Shown: positions 50,830 through 61,078 of the stretch, one piece after another
How the letters are laid out: each line of letters opens with the position of its first letter
Numbering within the stretch: the stretch's first letter is position 1
DNA from: Yponomeuta sedellus
Taxonomy: Eukaryota > Arthropoda > Insecta > Lepidoptera > Yponomeutidae
Direction: 5' to 3'
Length of the DNA: 64,000 nt
NCBI GenBank assembly: GCA_934045075.1
Contig: OW203722.1
Location: 23,406,879 to 23,470,878 of the forward strand
Notes under the pieces: model-generated
Seen by the model: only the letters and a program-made list of their open reading frames with translations
Databases searched by the model: none
What the model was told of the DNA's origin: nothing
Made by a program: the position numbers and the translations under genes

Positions 50830-50903
50830 GTTCCACTCCTCCCTATTCAGAGTCATAGTCGCCCGCATGGGAGACCATGATTCTGAATAGGGAGGAGTGG
50901 AAC
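50830..50903. repeat. 31-bp inverted repeat
   Basis: Arms at 50830-50860 and 50873-50903 match with two mismatches and a 12-nt loop. The arm begins 'gttccactcctccctattc'. Confidence 0.8.
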
Positions 50904-51440
50904 ATAACGGCAGAGCATTTTGCCTAGCCCTACAGTGGGATACAAACTGCTTACCAAAAACTCACAAATAATCTTGCGTTGGAACCCGTTACGCGCATTT
51001 GACTCGCACTTAACCGGCCTTCGTAATGTAAATGTTCCGCACAAGTATCTAAAAAAGAAAAGATTCCATCATTATTTCCTGAGGCCAAATTGAGGGAACG
51101 TGGTTTCAGATTAGTTGGACTAATCATCACCGGCGCTTTATTGAAATTTTGTTCCGAAGATTATTTAAAGTTCAACCGTTACCGAAAAGATTTACTCATT
51201 GATTTTGTTCTATGTGTGTGTGTGTGGATGGGATTCTTATATGGAATGCCAATCACATATTAAATGTGTATGTAGTCAGTAGTAGGTTTTCGCAGCAGAT
51301 AAAAGTACGGGAGTTCCGTTTTCATATTGTACCTATGGAACGAGTTTTAATTATGTTTTAGGTTTAATGTAAGTTAATAAAAATAAAATATTTTGGACGC
51401 AATTAACGCAAAAGTCGTTAGTTACGAAATTAATAGATTA
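50904..51440. other. unassigned DNA
   Basis: No gene or repeat was recognised. Confidence 0.4.
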
Positions 51441-51458
51441 CTTAGCGAAGCTAATATT

Positions 51459-51811
51459 TTAAAAACCTATTTAGAGGCAAAAAATTCCACCCATGCCGGG
51501 ATTCGAACCCGCGACCTCTGGCTATCCGTGCCAGCGCTCTTACCAACTGAGCTAATGGATGACACACCGGCATCAGTGAAATTTCGAACCTCTTTACAAC
51601 AATCACTGTATTACGTACAGGCAGCGACATCTGGCTGAATTAATTTGCATCACTTGCAGCCCCGAGAACCTACTTTGCAGTTAGGTTTTACATTGGAATG
51701 ATATCGCTGTACCCACATGATTATTTTATTTTTAATGCACTAACCCGTGCTAAGGACAATTTTAGAAACCTATTTAGAGGCTAAAAATTCCACCCATGCC
51801 GGGATTGCCGG
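51459..51811 (-). mobile_element. tRNA-like repeat, locus 12 (clean tandem copy)
   Basis: On the minus strand it starts 'ccggcaatcccggcatgggt' (end of one unit), passes 'cacgggttagtgcatt' and a full unit with B box and A box ('TTAGCTCAGTTGG'), and ends 'gcctctaaataggttttta'. Positions 51459-51503 and 51762-51806 are direct repeats 303 bp apart. Perfect 12-bp duplications GAAGCTAATATT lie at 51447-51458 and 51812-51823. Confidence 0.88.
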
Positions 51812-51823
51812 GAAGCTAATATT

Positions 51824-52479
51824 GTTTTCAACAATCGTTTTAACTCTGATAATTTTCTCAATGGTAACACAGTATACTTTTTTGGTAATAACAACATTAT
51901 TTCGCAAACTACTTGCCAAAAAATCTCCTGGAAATAACCGCTCACGTTTTCAACATAAATCCGAAAAGTAAGAGCTCCGAGCGTATTCCATCTTATCTTC
52001 TTTTCAAAGCAGCATCGACCCTCTGGTGTTTTATCAGACAATAACGAATAGTGACCTTCAGACCTCTAGGCACTTTGATCCCAGCTACTCCCCTGTAGCT
52101 GAGAAAAATAGGTTTGGAAAATAACCAAGGAATTTCCAGGAAAATATTTTCCTTTCTAAGTCCAGAACAAGCAGGTCGTGTGGTTTTAGTTAAATTGGCT
52201 CTAGGAAAGATTCTACGTTGTTGGTCTTCTCCTAAATTCTTAAATTCAGGAGATCGGTGGAATGAATAGATACTTTTTAACTCTGTAAGTATGTCTTTTC
52301 CGTATGTCTCCATATAGGTACACAATATTGTATTTATTTCTTCATCGCGTAGATTGTTATTATAACGTATTTATGTATGTTTATCATAACTATAGAAGTA
52401 ACTGTTTATGTAGGTATATTGTTATTTATGTAAGTAGTGTATTAATATTATTCATATTTGCACCGGCTACCCGGCTCAT
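51824..52479. other. unassigned DNA
   Basis: The minus-strand frame 51993-52325 (110 codons) was checked. It has no domain I recognise, so no gene is called. Confidence 0.4.
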
Positions 52480-52640
52480 ATTTCCTTCAGCAACTTTCCG
52501 TCTTAAGGTTGTCTGGAAGAAAATTCTTTTAGCAATAAGGCCGTCTATTGTGCTTTGTATCCTTACATGTTTTATAATATGTGCTCTGGTGTACAATAAT
52601 ACAATAAATACAATATTCTTATCTTATCTACCTATATTAT
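52480..52640 (+). repeat. LINE 3' tail
   Basis: 'cttaaggttgtctggaaga', 'ttttagcaataaggccgtct', 'attgtgctttgta', 'gtacaataatacaataaata' and 'ttcttatcttatctacc'. The same tail type as 8085 and 21345, here with a (TTATC)n end. Confidence 0.7.
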
Positions 52641-52824
52641 TGGGCTGAAATACAGATGTATGGATAAACATACTTCTAATAAGTTTTACGTTTTACAGCT
52701 ATTTTTTTCCACAAAGCAATTATTCGAAGTCGTTGTTATAGTAAAAAACTAAAAGGCATTTTTTTTTCGACGCTATGATCGGCGCACAAATTGATTTCCA
52801 ATGCAATGTTATTGCGTTGACTGA

Positions 52825-52997
52825 AGCTTAGCAAAATGTAGTGTAGGACGGCCTCCGACCAGATAGGATGACGATCTGCGAAAAACTGCCGGCAGATGCT
52901 GGATGCGGCAAGCTGAAGACAGGGCGCTATGGCGCTCATTAGGGGAGGGCTATGTCCAGCAGTGAACTACATAATATAGCTTGAAGAAGAAGAAGCT
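52825..52997 (+). pseudogene. RTE-like LINE 3' end (GAA tail)
   Basis: 'agtgtaggacggcctccgac', 'gatgacgatctgcgaaaaac', 'gatgctggatgcggcaagct', 'ggcgctatggcgctcattag' and 'agcttgaagaagaagaagc'. The translated pattern is GRPPTR.DDDLRK..G..WM, A.DR. The end after 'cattagg' equals that of the RTE-tailed SINEs. Confidence 0.75.
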
Positions 52998-53082
52998 TAT
53001 CATTATCCGTCGTTGAGACTAATAGATAGACAGACAGACCGACGGACGGGCGTCTTCATTGTTCTTGAACACACATGGTATA

Positions 53083-53655
53083 GATAGATAGATAGATAGA
53101 TAGATGGATGGATGGATGGATGGATGGATGGATGGATGGATGGATGGATGGATGGATGGATGGATGGATGGATGGATGGATGGACGGACGGACGGACGGA
53201 CGGACGGACGGACGGACGGACGGACGGACGGACGGACGGACGGACGGACGGACGGACGGACGGACGGACGGACGGACGGACGGACGGACGGACGGACGGA
53301 CGGATGGATGGATGGATGGATGGATGGATGGATGGATGGATGGATGGATGGATGGATGGATGGATGGATGGATGGATGGATGGATGGATGGATGGATGGA
53401 TGGATGGGTGGAATTTGGGTTTTGGGGGGGTGGGTGTTTGGGTTTAGGTTTAGGTGGGTGGGTGGGTGGGTTTTGGGTTTTGGGTGGGTGGGTGGGTGGG
53501 TGGGTGGATGGATGGATGGGTGGATGGATGGATGGATGGATGGATGGATGGATGGACGGACGGACGGACGGACGGACGGACGGACGGACGGACGGACGGA
53601 CGGACGGACGGATGGATGGATGGATGGACGGATGGATAGATAGATAGATAGATAG
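53083..53655. repeat. tetranucleotide array with G-rich core
   Basis: Blocks in order: (TAGA)n 53083-53104, (GGAT)n to about 53182, (GGAC)n to about 53303, (GGAT)n to about 53406, a GGGT/GGTTT-rich core 53407-53507, (GGAT)n to about 53553, (GGAC)n to about 53610, short GGAT, then (TAGA)n to 53655. The right side adjoins 'gaacactttattgtac', a minus-strand LINE tail. The frames across it are repeat artefacts. Confidence 0.95.
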
Positions 53656-53844
53656 ATATAGAACACTTTATTGTACAGCCAGAAAAAAGAATACAACCAT
53701 GAGATCTAATACATGAGTTACAAATGAAATTGTATTTTCTGTGCATTTAAGATGTAACATTTTTTTTTCGAAATTGAAATAACATACGTTTAAATCTGGG
53801 TGGTTTGAAAGCCGCTGTTATGTAATTAGTAATTAGTGAAACTT

Positions 53845-53930
53845 CCCACTGTAGGCTTTCTCTAAGAAAGAGAACTATCTTTTTCTGATGAGCTTAATTA
53901 CCGCGCATGTCCACCACAAATTGGCTATTT
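53845..53930 (-). repeat. SINE-A 3' fragment
   Basis: On the minus strand: 'tagccaatttgtggtggaca', 'tgcgcggtaattaagct', 'ctctttcttagagaaagcct' and 'acagtgggaag'. Confidence 0.6.
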
Positions 53931-54039
53931 TACGCACCATAGAAAACTGTTGTTATTTTCAAGGTGCACTCAAGAGATTAAAGAAACGTGCTTTCAAAAA
54001 TAATAATGTCAGTGTTCACGGAACCATCTAAGAGTATGC

Positions 54040-54830
54040 TTTATGTTACATACAAACAGACAACTCAGCGTGACACGCTGTCACGGCTCGTCGTGTCGCG
54101 TGACAAAACCGCGCGCGTGTCAATCCTAGCCCCCTGAATTACTAACACTGTGATGGGCCCCGGCAGTACACGGATCGCTCGTACGGTTAGCAATAGAGGT
54201 TCAGCAGAAATTGGGGAAGAGGAGAGTAGAAGTGATTGTGAATAGTAGCTGAAACAAGTGAACAAAAACATGGAGCTGTCAAAACTACTAAACTAAACTG
54301 GTTGTGTAATGGTCCTTTTACGTAAGGCTAAAAGTAAATATTAATAATAGTCTAGGTGCTATCAAAACAGTTAAATAGTTTCGCAATACTGACATCAATA
54401 ATAGTAGCACTAGGTGACTGTAACGTCTAATAGTCGCCTTTATGTTACAAATAAACATACAAGTCAGCGTAACACGCTGTCACGGCACGTCGTGACGCGT
54501 GACAAAACCACGCGCGTGTCAATTCTAGCCCCCTGATTTAGTAACACTGTGATGGGCCCAGACAGTACACGGATCGCTCGTATGGTTAACAATAGACGTT
54601 TAGTAGAAATCGGGGAACTAATGAGTATTGTATGGAAATTAGGTGATATAAATAGGTAAACAGACAACATGGAGTTTTTAAAACTACCAAACTAAACTTA
54701 AGTGGGTCCTAAAAAGCCCTGTTGGATACTTAAGGCAAAAAGTAGATATCAATAGGAGAGGTTTTATCAAACAAACAGTCAAGCAGATTCGCAATATTGG
54801 CATCGATTTAGTAGCACAACAAATACGAAA
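54040..54830. repeat. tandem duplication, period 399 bp
   Basis: 'acacgctgtcacgg' at 54073 recurs at 54472. The following landmarks 'cgcgcgtgtcaat', 'ctagccccctga', 'aacactgtgatgggcc', 'agtacacggatcgctcgta', 'acatggag' and 'cgcaat' keep the same spacing in both copies. The minus-strand frames of 68 codons (54065-54271, 54464-54670) align with each other but have no recognisable domain. Confidence 0.8.
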
Positions 54831-55020
54831 CATACTTTTGCGTTTTACAGGTCAGTGTTTGTGATTTTGAGTGTGATAATGAGTGTTTTTGAAATAAGGA
54901 GAAAGAAAAGAAAGAAGAAAAAAAATCTTTATTCTTTAAAAATATTAGTTCTTCCTCAGCTCAATATTATAATAGATAGATAAAGATAAAGAACACCAAA
55001 AGAAAAAGGAAATATAATAA

Positions 55021-55284
55021 CTTCTTCTTCTTCTTCAGGCTATATTAGTCCACAGCTGGACATAGCCCCCCCCCCCCCCCAATGAGCGCAAGGTTGTGCC
55101 ATCATTGGGGGGTAATGCCCATAATCCCCACGCTGGGTATGCGGGTTGGGGATCGCAGTTTGGTGGAATTGTACTGCAGGGGACGCTGCTGCCCACCCCT
55201 TGGTTTGTGTCCCTTAGTCGCCTTTTACGACACCCGCAGGAAGAATTTAGGTTGGTGCTATTCTCTAGGCCGACACCACACAGC
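55021..55284 (-). mobile_element. RTE-tailed SINE, near full length
   Basis: On plus: (CTT)n, 'caggctatattagtccac', a C run at 55069-55080, 'aatgagcgcaaggttgtgcc', 'agtcgccttttacgacaccc' and 'ggccgacaccacacagc'. The 141-codon frame across it is not a gene. Confidence 0.8.
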
Positions 55285-56526
55285 ACAATAATAAAAAAAT
55301 AGGTGTGTATTGAAAATCCAAACACATCGCACTTAATAATAAAAAGGCCACTCAAACAATATATTATATTCTGCAAACCGTACAGAGACAAGTAGCTAAT
55401 TAACAACAAGGTAGTAACAGACTTAGGATAGATGTTCGAGTCTGTTATTTCTATTGTCATCTGTTCTAATTTAATTTCTAGGCAATGCTAGCTATAATTT
55501 TGGAGGGTATTTTTTAATGTTGTATAACTTTATAAATAATAAAAAATTGGAACGACTTCAACTCTCGCTTTATTTGTTGATATAAGTTAATTTCAACTGT
55601 TATTTTATAATAAAAACAGAAAACTGGATAAAACAGATAAGCAGGCAAATAGTCAGATCTAGTTGATGGGTAAAGTTGTAATGATGAAAATGAGGGAAAT
55701 TTTGAAATGTGTGACATATTTTTGAACTAAAACTTTCGTAAGCACAACACATTGTAAATTAAGCTCTGCGAATCGGAGCGAAACCTGGTCGGACTCTTCC
55801 GATTTAACAACACCCGTAAGTAGATCCGGACTAAAAGTCTACAATGTGTGACATAATTTAAATATTTGAAAATAATATATAGAAATATAAAGAATGGTGT
55901 AAAGAGGTTTGCACCGTTACAATTTAAGTAGGTTACAAGTGATTCGGGCCCTAATTTCGATTCTATTTAGTTACAGAACATAAAAAATTGCTATCATGTT
56001 ACGGAATAACATAATAACATTGTTGGCAAAACTGTATTTTCCACTGCAACTACGATGCGCGCGCGGCGCCTGTGTTTTTATCTTTCGTGTGTCTAATAAA
56101 TCGGTTTTCATCGGAAGAAGGCGTATTATTCTAAATTCTCTCCAACATTTCATATACCTAAATTAGGGAAGCATTTTCTTCATTTTTATAACTTACGTTT
56201 TTAGAAAGCTGTTTGCAAAATAAGCGTTTGTAGACTGCCGTAATTTTCCAAGAAAAAAATATCTTCCAATTATATTAAGTGAAAGAAAACACCTGGCATT
56301 AAATAAGGATCTTGTTACTTCAACATCTACTAACATTATCTGCGGGTATCCTCAGGGTATTTCAAATTGAATTCATGAAAAAACAGTTCCCTGTCTTATC
56401 TTAAAGAAATGGAATTAATTTTCTTTTGTTTCCTTTTAAGGCATGCCCTCTTATATTTTTATAAAAATACAACCAGCTTTTCATAATACGAGTACGTAGC
56501 CTAATTTACCTACTCTCACTCATACC
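55285..56526. other. unassigned AT-rich DNA
   Basis: No gene or repeat was recognised over about 1.2 kb. Confidence 0.4.
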
Positions 56527-56785
56527 GAAGCGCTCTTGGCCTAGTCGAAGCGAATGATTGGAATCAATCACTTGAGTTAAGCAACAACAGGCGCAGTCAG
56601 ATGCAGGGTGGGTGACCATGCCGTGACTACCGCTAGTGGCATTTATCCGAGCACTTTCGTGCTTTGCAAGGCACGTCAAGCCGTTGGTTGGAAATGGCAG
56701 TCGTTAAGCTGTGTCAGAGGAATTATCCTGCGATGCTGGAAGAGACCCGTGCCTCAGCAGTGGGGACATACAAGGAGTTGATATC
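56527..56785 (+). mobile_element. 5S-like SINE, copy 8 (internally deleted)
   Basis: The head 'gaagcgctcttggcctagtc' is followed by a well-preserved 5S-like block at about 56573-56640: 'gagttaagcaac', 'ggcgcagtcag', 'ggtgggtgacc', 'taccgc'. The middle is deleted from 'gtcagagg' to 'cctgcgatgctgg'. It ends 'gttgatatc'. Confidence 0.8.
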
Positions 56786-56844
56786 AAATCATACTGATTT
56801 GCGATTTTGAAGATGTCCTCAAATACGAATTGAGATTTTCACTA

Positions 56845-57660
56845 GTATGTCAGAGGCTTAACAGCATGATAACTTCTAAAGATAAGGCCCGCCACTTTCT
56901 TACAATCCTCCACTAACCCGGACTGGGCCCTCGTGTTGGAGTATGTCCTTACCTTCCTGCAATGCAGTAAGAGACCCGTGCCCTAGCAGGGGTCATTATT
57001 ATTATTATTATTATAGCCATTTATTTCCCAAACAGAATTGATTACATTAAATTGAATAAGTAGTTAATTAAATAGAATTAATACATTAAAATTAAAATAC
57101 ATGCAGTATAAATTAATAGATTAAAATTGATAAATTAATTAGCTATCATATTTGCATATATTTGAAATTAATTAATTAAAGACTTTCAAATGATTTGTAT
57201 TTAGTTTAGGACACCCATAATTGAGTGTAGGCCTCCTCCATCCCGTTCCAAACATCTCTGCTTTGGGCAGCCCTGGTCCAGGTGTGCCCTGCCAGCTGCT
57301 GTATGTCGTCACGCCACCGGCGGCGCGGGCGGCCGCGCGGTCTGCGTGAATCTCTCAGATTCCAGTGCAGTACTCGCTCACTCCAGCGTCCATCTGTCCT
57401 GCGTGCTACGTGGCCTGCCCATCTCCACTTCAGACGACATGCCATCTCCACCGCATCAATCGCTTCGGTCCTCGCTCTTATGTTTTCGTGGCGTATTTTA
57501 TCTCTTAGTTTCAGATTCAGCATACTCCTTTCAGCAGCTCTTTGAAATACTCGAATTTTATTTGTAATTTCTTTGGTAAACGGCCACGTCTGGCATCCAT
57601 AAAGTAAAGTAGGTAAAGTAAAGGTAAAGTAGTAGCAGGGGTCATACAAGGGTTGATATC
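56845..57660 (+). mobile_element. 5S-like SINE, copy 9, split by a LINE
   Basis: The left part (56845-56996) reaches 'ccctagcaggggtcat' and the right part (57646-57660) completes 'acaagggttgatatc'. The LINE at 56997-57632 lies between, with a 13-bp duplication. Confidence 0.8.
56997..57632 (-). pseudogene. RTE-like LINE end with 13-bp TSD
   Basis: On the minus strand the coding part (about 57206-57600) reads 'TLLYGCQTWPFTKEITNK', 'AAERSMLNLKLRDKIRHE', 'RLKWRWAGHVARRTDGRWSE', 'RPRGRPRRRWRDDIQQLAG' and 'EEAYTQLWVS', the C-terminus of an RTE-type reverse transcriptase with no stop. An AT-rich 3' UTR and a (TAA)n tail (57000-57014) follow. Direct repeats TAGCAGGGGTCAT at 56984-56996 and 57633-57645 give the insertion site in the 5S-like SINE. 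It is 5'-truncated. Confidence 0.85.
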
Positions 57661-58140
57661 GAATTATTAAGTCGCAGTTTTTATGCTACTTTGAATAAAA
57701 CATTTTGGAATTGGAAGACACGACACCACGCGGGATGAACATCGAACCTTGTACCGCGGGATTTGTAAATGCAAATGAGTTGCCACGGCACCTCGCCGGG
57801 CGGGCGTAAACACGACAGCTTATCAACCTTTCCATTTTCAACTGCAAACCGTTCGTATTGTAGAGACATAGGGTTCATTTCAGTCTGTCAATATAAATAG
57901 CGGTGTGAGGTTGGTATGAGTACGCCTGGAGGGTATTACAGGTTAATCTATTGGAAAAATACATAAACTCATGCCTGACGCCTCGAGATATACCAGTAGG
58001 CTTAAGGCTGCTTTCACAAATGGCATCCCTCGTTCGAGCATTCTTTGTTTTGAGTGATTGTAAAACAATGACTATTTACGTCATGGCTGTTGCCCCTTAA
58101 TTATGAAGAAACTGAAAAGCTTTTAGGCTAATGATGTATC
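57661..58140. other. unassigned DNA
   Basis: No gene or repeat was recognised. Confidence 0.4.
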
Positions 58141-58142
58141 AA

Positions 58143-58160
58143 ACACACACACATACTTAT

Positions 58161-58199
<39 letters not shown>

Positions 58200-58220
58200 C
58201 ACACACACACACACACACCT
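58143..58220. repeat. (CA)n microsatellite
   Basis: Nearly pure CA runs with short interruptions ('tacttatg', 'ccct'). Confidence 0.9.
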
Positions 58221-58429
58221 TTACACACCCTTTGCTCAGTGGCTGAAACCCGAACCCAAGACCTAGGTCGTAGGGCTGAGTAGAGGTCACAGGTTTTAGT
58301 TACCAGGTACCTATTACTTATAAACTTTATAAAGAGCAGGCAAGTGAATGTAATTTGAGAAACTTTATATTGATTTGGGTTATAATATACTTGTACTTAA
58401 ACTTGAGTTAATCTTATCCATTGCACACT

Positions 58430-58635
58430 TAAACTGTATACATTAGAGACAGTGTCCTCGGTTTTGGAGAAGTGGAAGCCAGGAGATCCATAGCACGGGG
58501 TAAACCTATTTTGGACTCCTGTCTCCTACTACATAATGTAACATTGTAATAATAATGAGTTACTAATTTTATGTGCATTGCGTAGGTACTGGAGAAAATA
58601 AATATATTTGTATTTGTTTGTGTTTATTTGTATTC
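58430..58635 (+). repeat. LINE 3' UTR and tail
   Basis: 'ggactcctgtctcctactac', 'ttactaattttatgtgcatt' and 'actggagaaaataaatata' followed by 'tttgtatttgtttgtgttta'. The form resembles insect LINE 3' ends. No coding part remains. Confidence 0.5.
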
Positions 58636-58883
58636 AGGCGCTGGGCGGTGCTCACTAGGCACCAATCGAATAAAAATCATAATTATATATTAAACGGGTC
58701 TAATCTTGATTATAGGTAAAACGTAATTGCCCTTTTTCCGGAAGTTTCGGAAGCGTTACAGATCCGTTAAATATATACCCGTTACCCGTATAGTTATATG
58801 CTATGTATGAGTATCGAGAATCATTAAGAAAAACAAAAAATCATAACTTATTTAGTATTTCTTAGAGTTAACTTAATTTCTTG
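58636..58883. other. unassigned; possible Penelope-like end
   Basis: 'ggtaaaacgtaattgcc', 'ggaagtttcgg' and 'tatgtatgagtatcgagaat' parallel 15340-15620. Confidence 0.35.
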
Positions 58884-59132
58884 CTGTGTGGTGTCGGCCT
58901 AGAGAATAGCACCAACCCAAATTCTTCCCGCGGGTGTCGTAAAAGGCGACTAAGGGACTCAAACCGGAGGGTGGGCAGCCGCCCCCTGCAGTACAATTCT
59001 ACCAAACTGCGATCCCCAACCCGCATGCCCAGCGTGGGGATTATGGGCATTACCCCCTAATGATGGCACAACCTTTCGCTCATTAGGGGAGGGCTATGTC
59101 CAGCAGTGGACTAATGTAGCCTGAAGAAGAAG
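58884..59132 (+). mobile_element. RTE-tailed SINE, full length
   Basis: From 'tgtgtggtgtcggcctagag' to 'ctaatgtagcctgaagaaga'. All family landmarks are in order, including 'taaaaggcgactaagggac'. Confidence 0.82.
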
Positions 59133-59392
59133 ATAACATGTTTTATAATAAGTTTTTTCCAAAAACTTTTCATCGGAAATCTTAACAACTGTATCGACTA
59201 TTTTTAAAACTTAGAGCCTAGAACGTAATATCAAGATCCTAGGGCTTTAATCGATTTCCGCTAAGCACTGTCGTTTTTGGCGGAAATTTATTAAAGCCTA
59301 CCAATGGCGCTAGTAAGCACCTCGTGGCGCCTTAGAAAACAATTAGTCAGAGGCACTTAATGTAATTCCGCTCACCAAAACTAACAGTCTTA

Positions 59393-59490
59393 TTTATAAA
59401 AACACATTTTCTCTAAAAACACTCCCCAGAGGCAGTTTATTTAATCTGTGGTTTACGTTTTCTGCCTTTACCACTGTCAGCGTTTTAATG
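59393..59490 (+). repeat. dispersed repeat with 'CAGAGGCA' core
   Basis: 'tttataaaaacaca', 'ccagaggcagtttatttaat', 'ctgtggtttacg', as at 6008-6125. Confidence 0.55.
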
Positions 59491-59550
59491 AATTGTGGTT
59501 TTAGAAATAACACGGTACATGAATCAGAATTATTACATGTGAAAATAAAT

Positions 59551-59890
59551 AACTTCCTTCCAGATCACAATCACTTATTAGGGTTTTCTGGTCCCAAACT
59601 AGGATACCCTGTGCTGTGGTAACCAGACAAAGATATACCAAGCATGGAAATACGGCCAGATTACCTTCCAAGGAACGCAATCACTCATCTTGGTCCTAAA
59701 CTAGGATACCTTATGCTATAGTAACCTACAAGGACATAACAAGCATGGAAATCCCACCCAGTGGTGCGATTTCCATCCCAGACTACCTGCCAAAGAACAC
59801 AACCACTGATCCTGGTCCCAAACTAGGATAGGTACTCTGTGCTATGGTCACCAGACAAGGACATAAAAGGTATGGAAAAAACCTAGACCG
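59551..59890 (+). repeat. three-unit tandem repeat, about 110 bp
   Basis: Landmarks 'caatcact', 'tcc(c/t)aaactaggata', 'ggtaaccagacaagga' and 'aagcatggaaat' repeat from 59568, 59678 and 59800, giving spacings of 110 and 122 bp. Confidence 0.8.
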
Positions 59891-60374
59891 AGGTCATTAT
59901 AATGTCCATAATTTTATTATCTAGTTACGCCTCATATCACATTTGTCAAAAGTTTACTAACAATTTAATTATGTTACAAAGTGCGAGCAGGACAGACGCC
60001 AGAAGTAACAGCAGCCTTAATATAAACCTTATATCGAGCTCAATATGGGATTAAAACTAACATGTCTCCCTTTTCCTCCGCCATATAAAAATATTGGCGC
60101 TATAATTAATCTCAAGTCTTTTTAATCAATAAGGATTCACTCTTCTAGTAGTCTCCCTATGAATGGTAAAATTATATAACCGTGGGTCACCAAAGCCTCT
60201 TGTGATGGCAAACCGTCTGAATTATTTACCTTAGAATAGACTCTGACAGGGACATCGATCTGCACTCCTGGAAACAAGGGACTTGTACCAAATACCGTTG
60301 AGTATTCTGCGTCGTCTGAACATAGAATTACAATGGTAATTACTTAGCTAAATTGATACTCTATATTCCACGCG
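59891..60374. other. unassigned DNA
   Basis: No gene or repeat was recognised. Confidence 0.4.
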
Positions 60375-60535
60375 ACTCGGCAGACGTAATGTAGGACGCC
60401 CTCCTACCAGTTCGGATGACGATCTTCAAAAAACTGCAGGCAGATGCTGGATGCGGCAGGCTGAACACTGGGCGCTATGGTGCTCAGAAAGAGAAGGCTA
60501 TGTCCAGCAGTGGACTAGTATTATATAGCCTGATT
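60375..60535 (+). pseudogene. RTE-like LINE 3' end
   Basis: 'cgtaatgtaggacgccctcc', 'gatgacgatcttcaaaaaac', 'gatgctggatgcggcaggct' and 'ctatgtccagcagtggacta'. Diverged, with no intact frame. Confidence 0.65.
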
Positions 60536-60600
60536 ATGCAGATGATTCCATGTGGGACACCAATCTGTCTGGGTAGTACGACGGCGAAACGAAAACATGT

Positions 60601-60852
60601 TTCTTTTTCTTCAGGCTATATTAGTCCACTGCTGGACATAGCCCTCCCCCAATGAGCGCAAGGTTGTGCCATCATTGGGGGGTAATGCCCATAATCCCCA
60701 CGCTGGGCATGCGGGTTGGGGATCGCAGCTCGGTGGAATTGTACTGCAGGGAGCGCTCCTGCCCACCCCCCGGTTTATATCCCTTTGTCGCCTTTTACGA
60801 CACCCACGGGAAGAATTTGGGTTGGTGCTATTCTAAGGCCGACACCACACAG
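60601..60852 (-). mobile_element. RTE-tailed SINE, full length
   Basis: On plus: 'cttcaggctatattagtcca', 'ccctcccccaatgagcgcaa', 'ttgtactgcagggagcgctc', 'gtcgccttttacgacaccca' and 'ggccgacaccacacagcc'. Confidence 0.82.
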
Positions 60853-60989
60853 CCATGTTTACAAAAAATGTTTAAATTTTAACATTTCTGTGTTTGTGAA
60901 TTAAAAATCTATTTTTTTCGTAAAGAATATACATTCTGTCAGCTGAATTTACGATTTACAATCTGTTTGCTGAATGAATTTAGTGCCTT

Positions 60990-61078
60990 GCCTTGCCTGG
61001 TAACCACAGTACAGGCTTATCTAGTATGGTATCAGGAAAAGTGATTGTGTTGTGTGGAAGTTATTAATTTATTTAGTT
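60990..61078 (-). repeat. single unit of the 110-bp repeat family
   Basis: On the minus strand: 'aacttccacacaacacaatc', 'acttttcctgatacc', 'gtggttaccaggcaagg', the same order as 59551-59890. Confidence 0.55.

Noticed and set aside
4674..51823. Hammerhead ribozyme in the tRNA-like repeat
   Set aside because: A stretch 'ctgatg' exists, but the expected following A, stem II and GAAA core could not be aligned by eye.
53019..53746. Long open frames with MDGW, RTDG or IHPS repeats
   Set aside because: They arise from the tetranucleotide array, whose length makes all frames open.
54040..54830. LTR pair
   Set aside because: The two copies are directly adjacent with no internal region, and no TG..CA ends or TSD were found.
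55035..55460. 141-codon minus-strand frame as a gene
   Set aside because: It is the RTE-tailed SINE read through. Parts of the same peptide appear in other SINE copies, as at 31741 and 35215.
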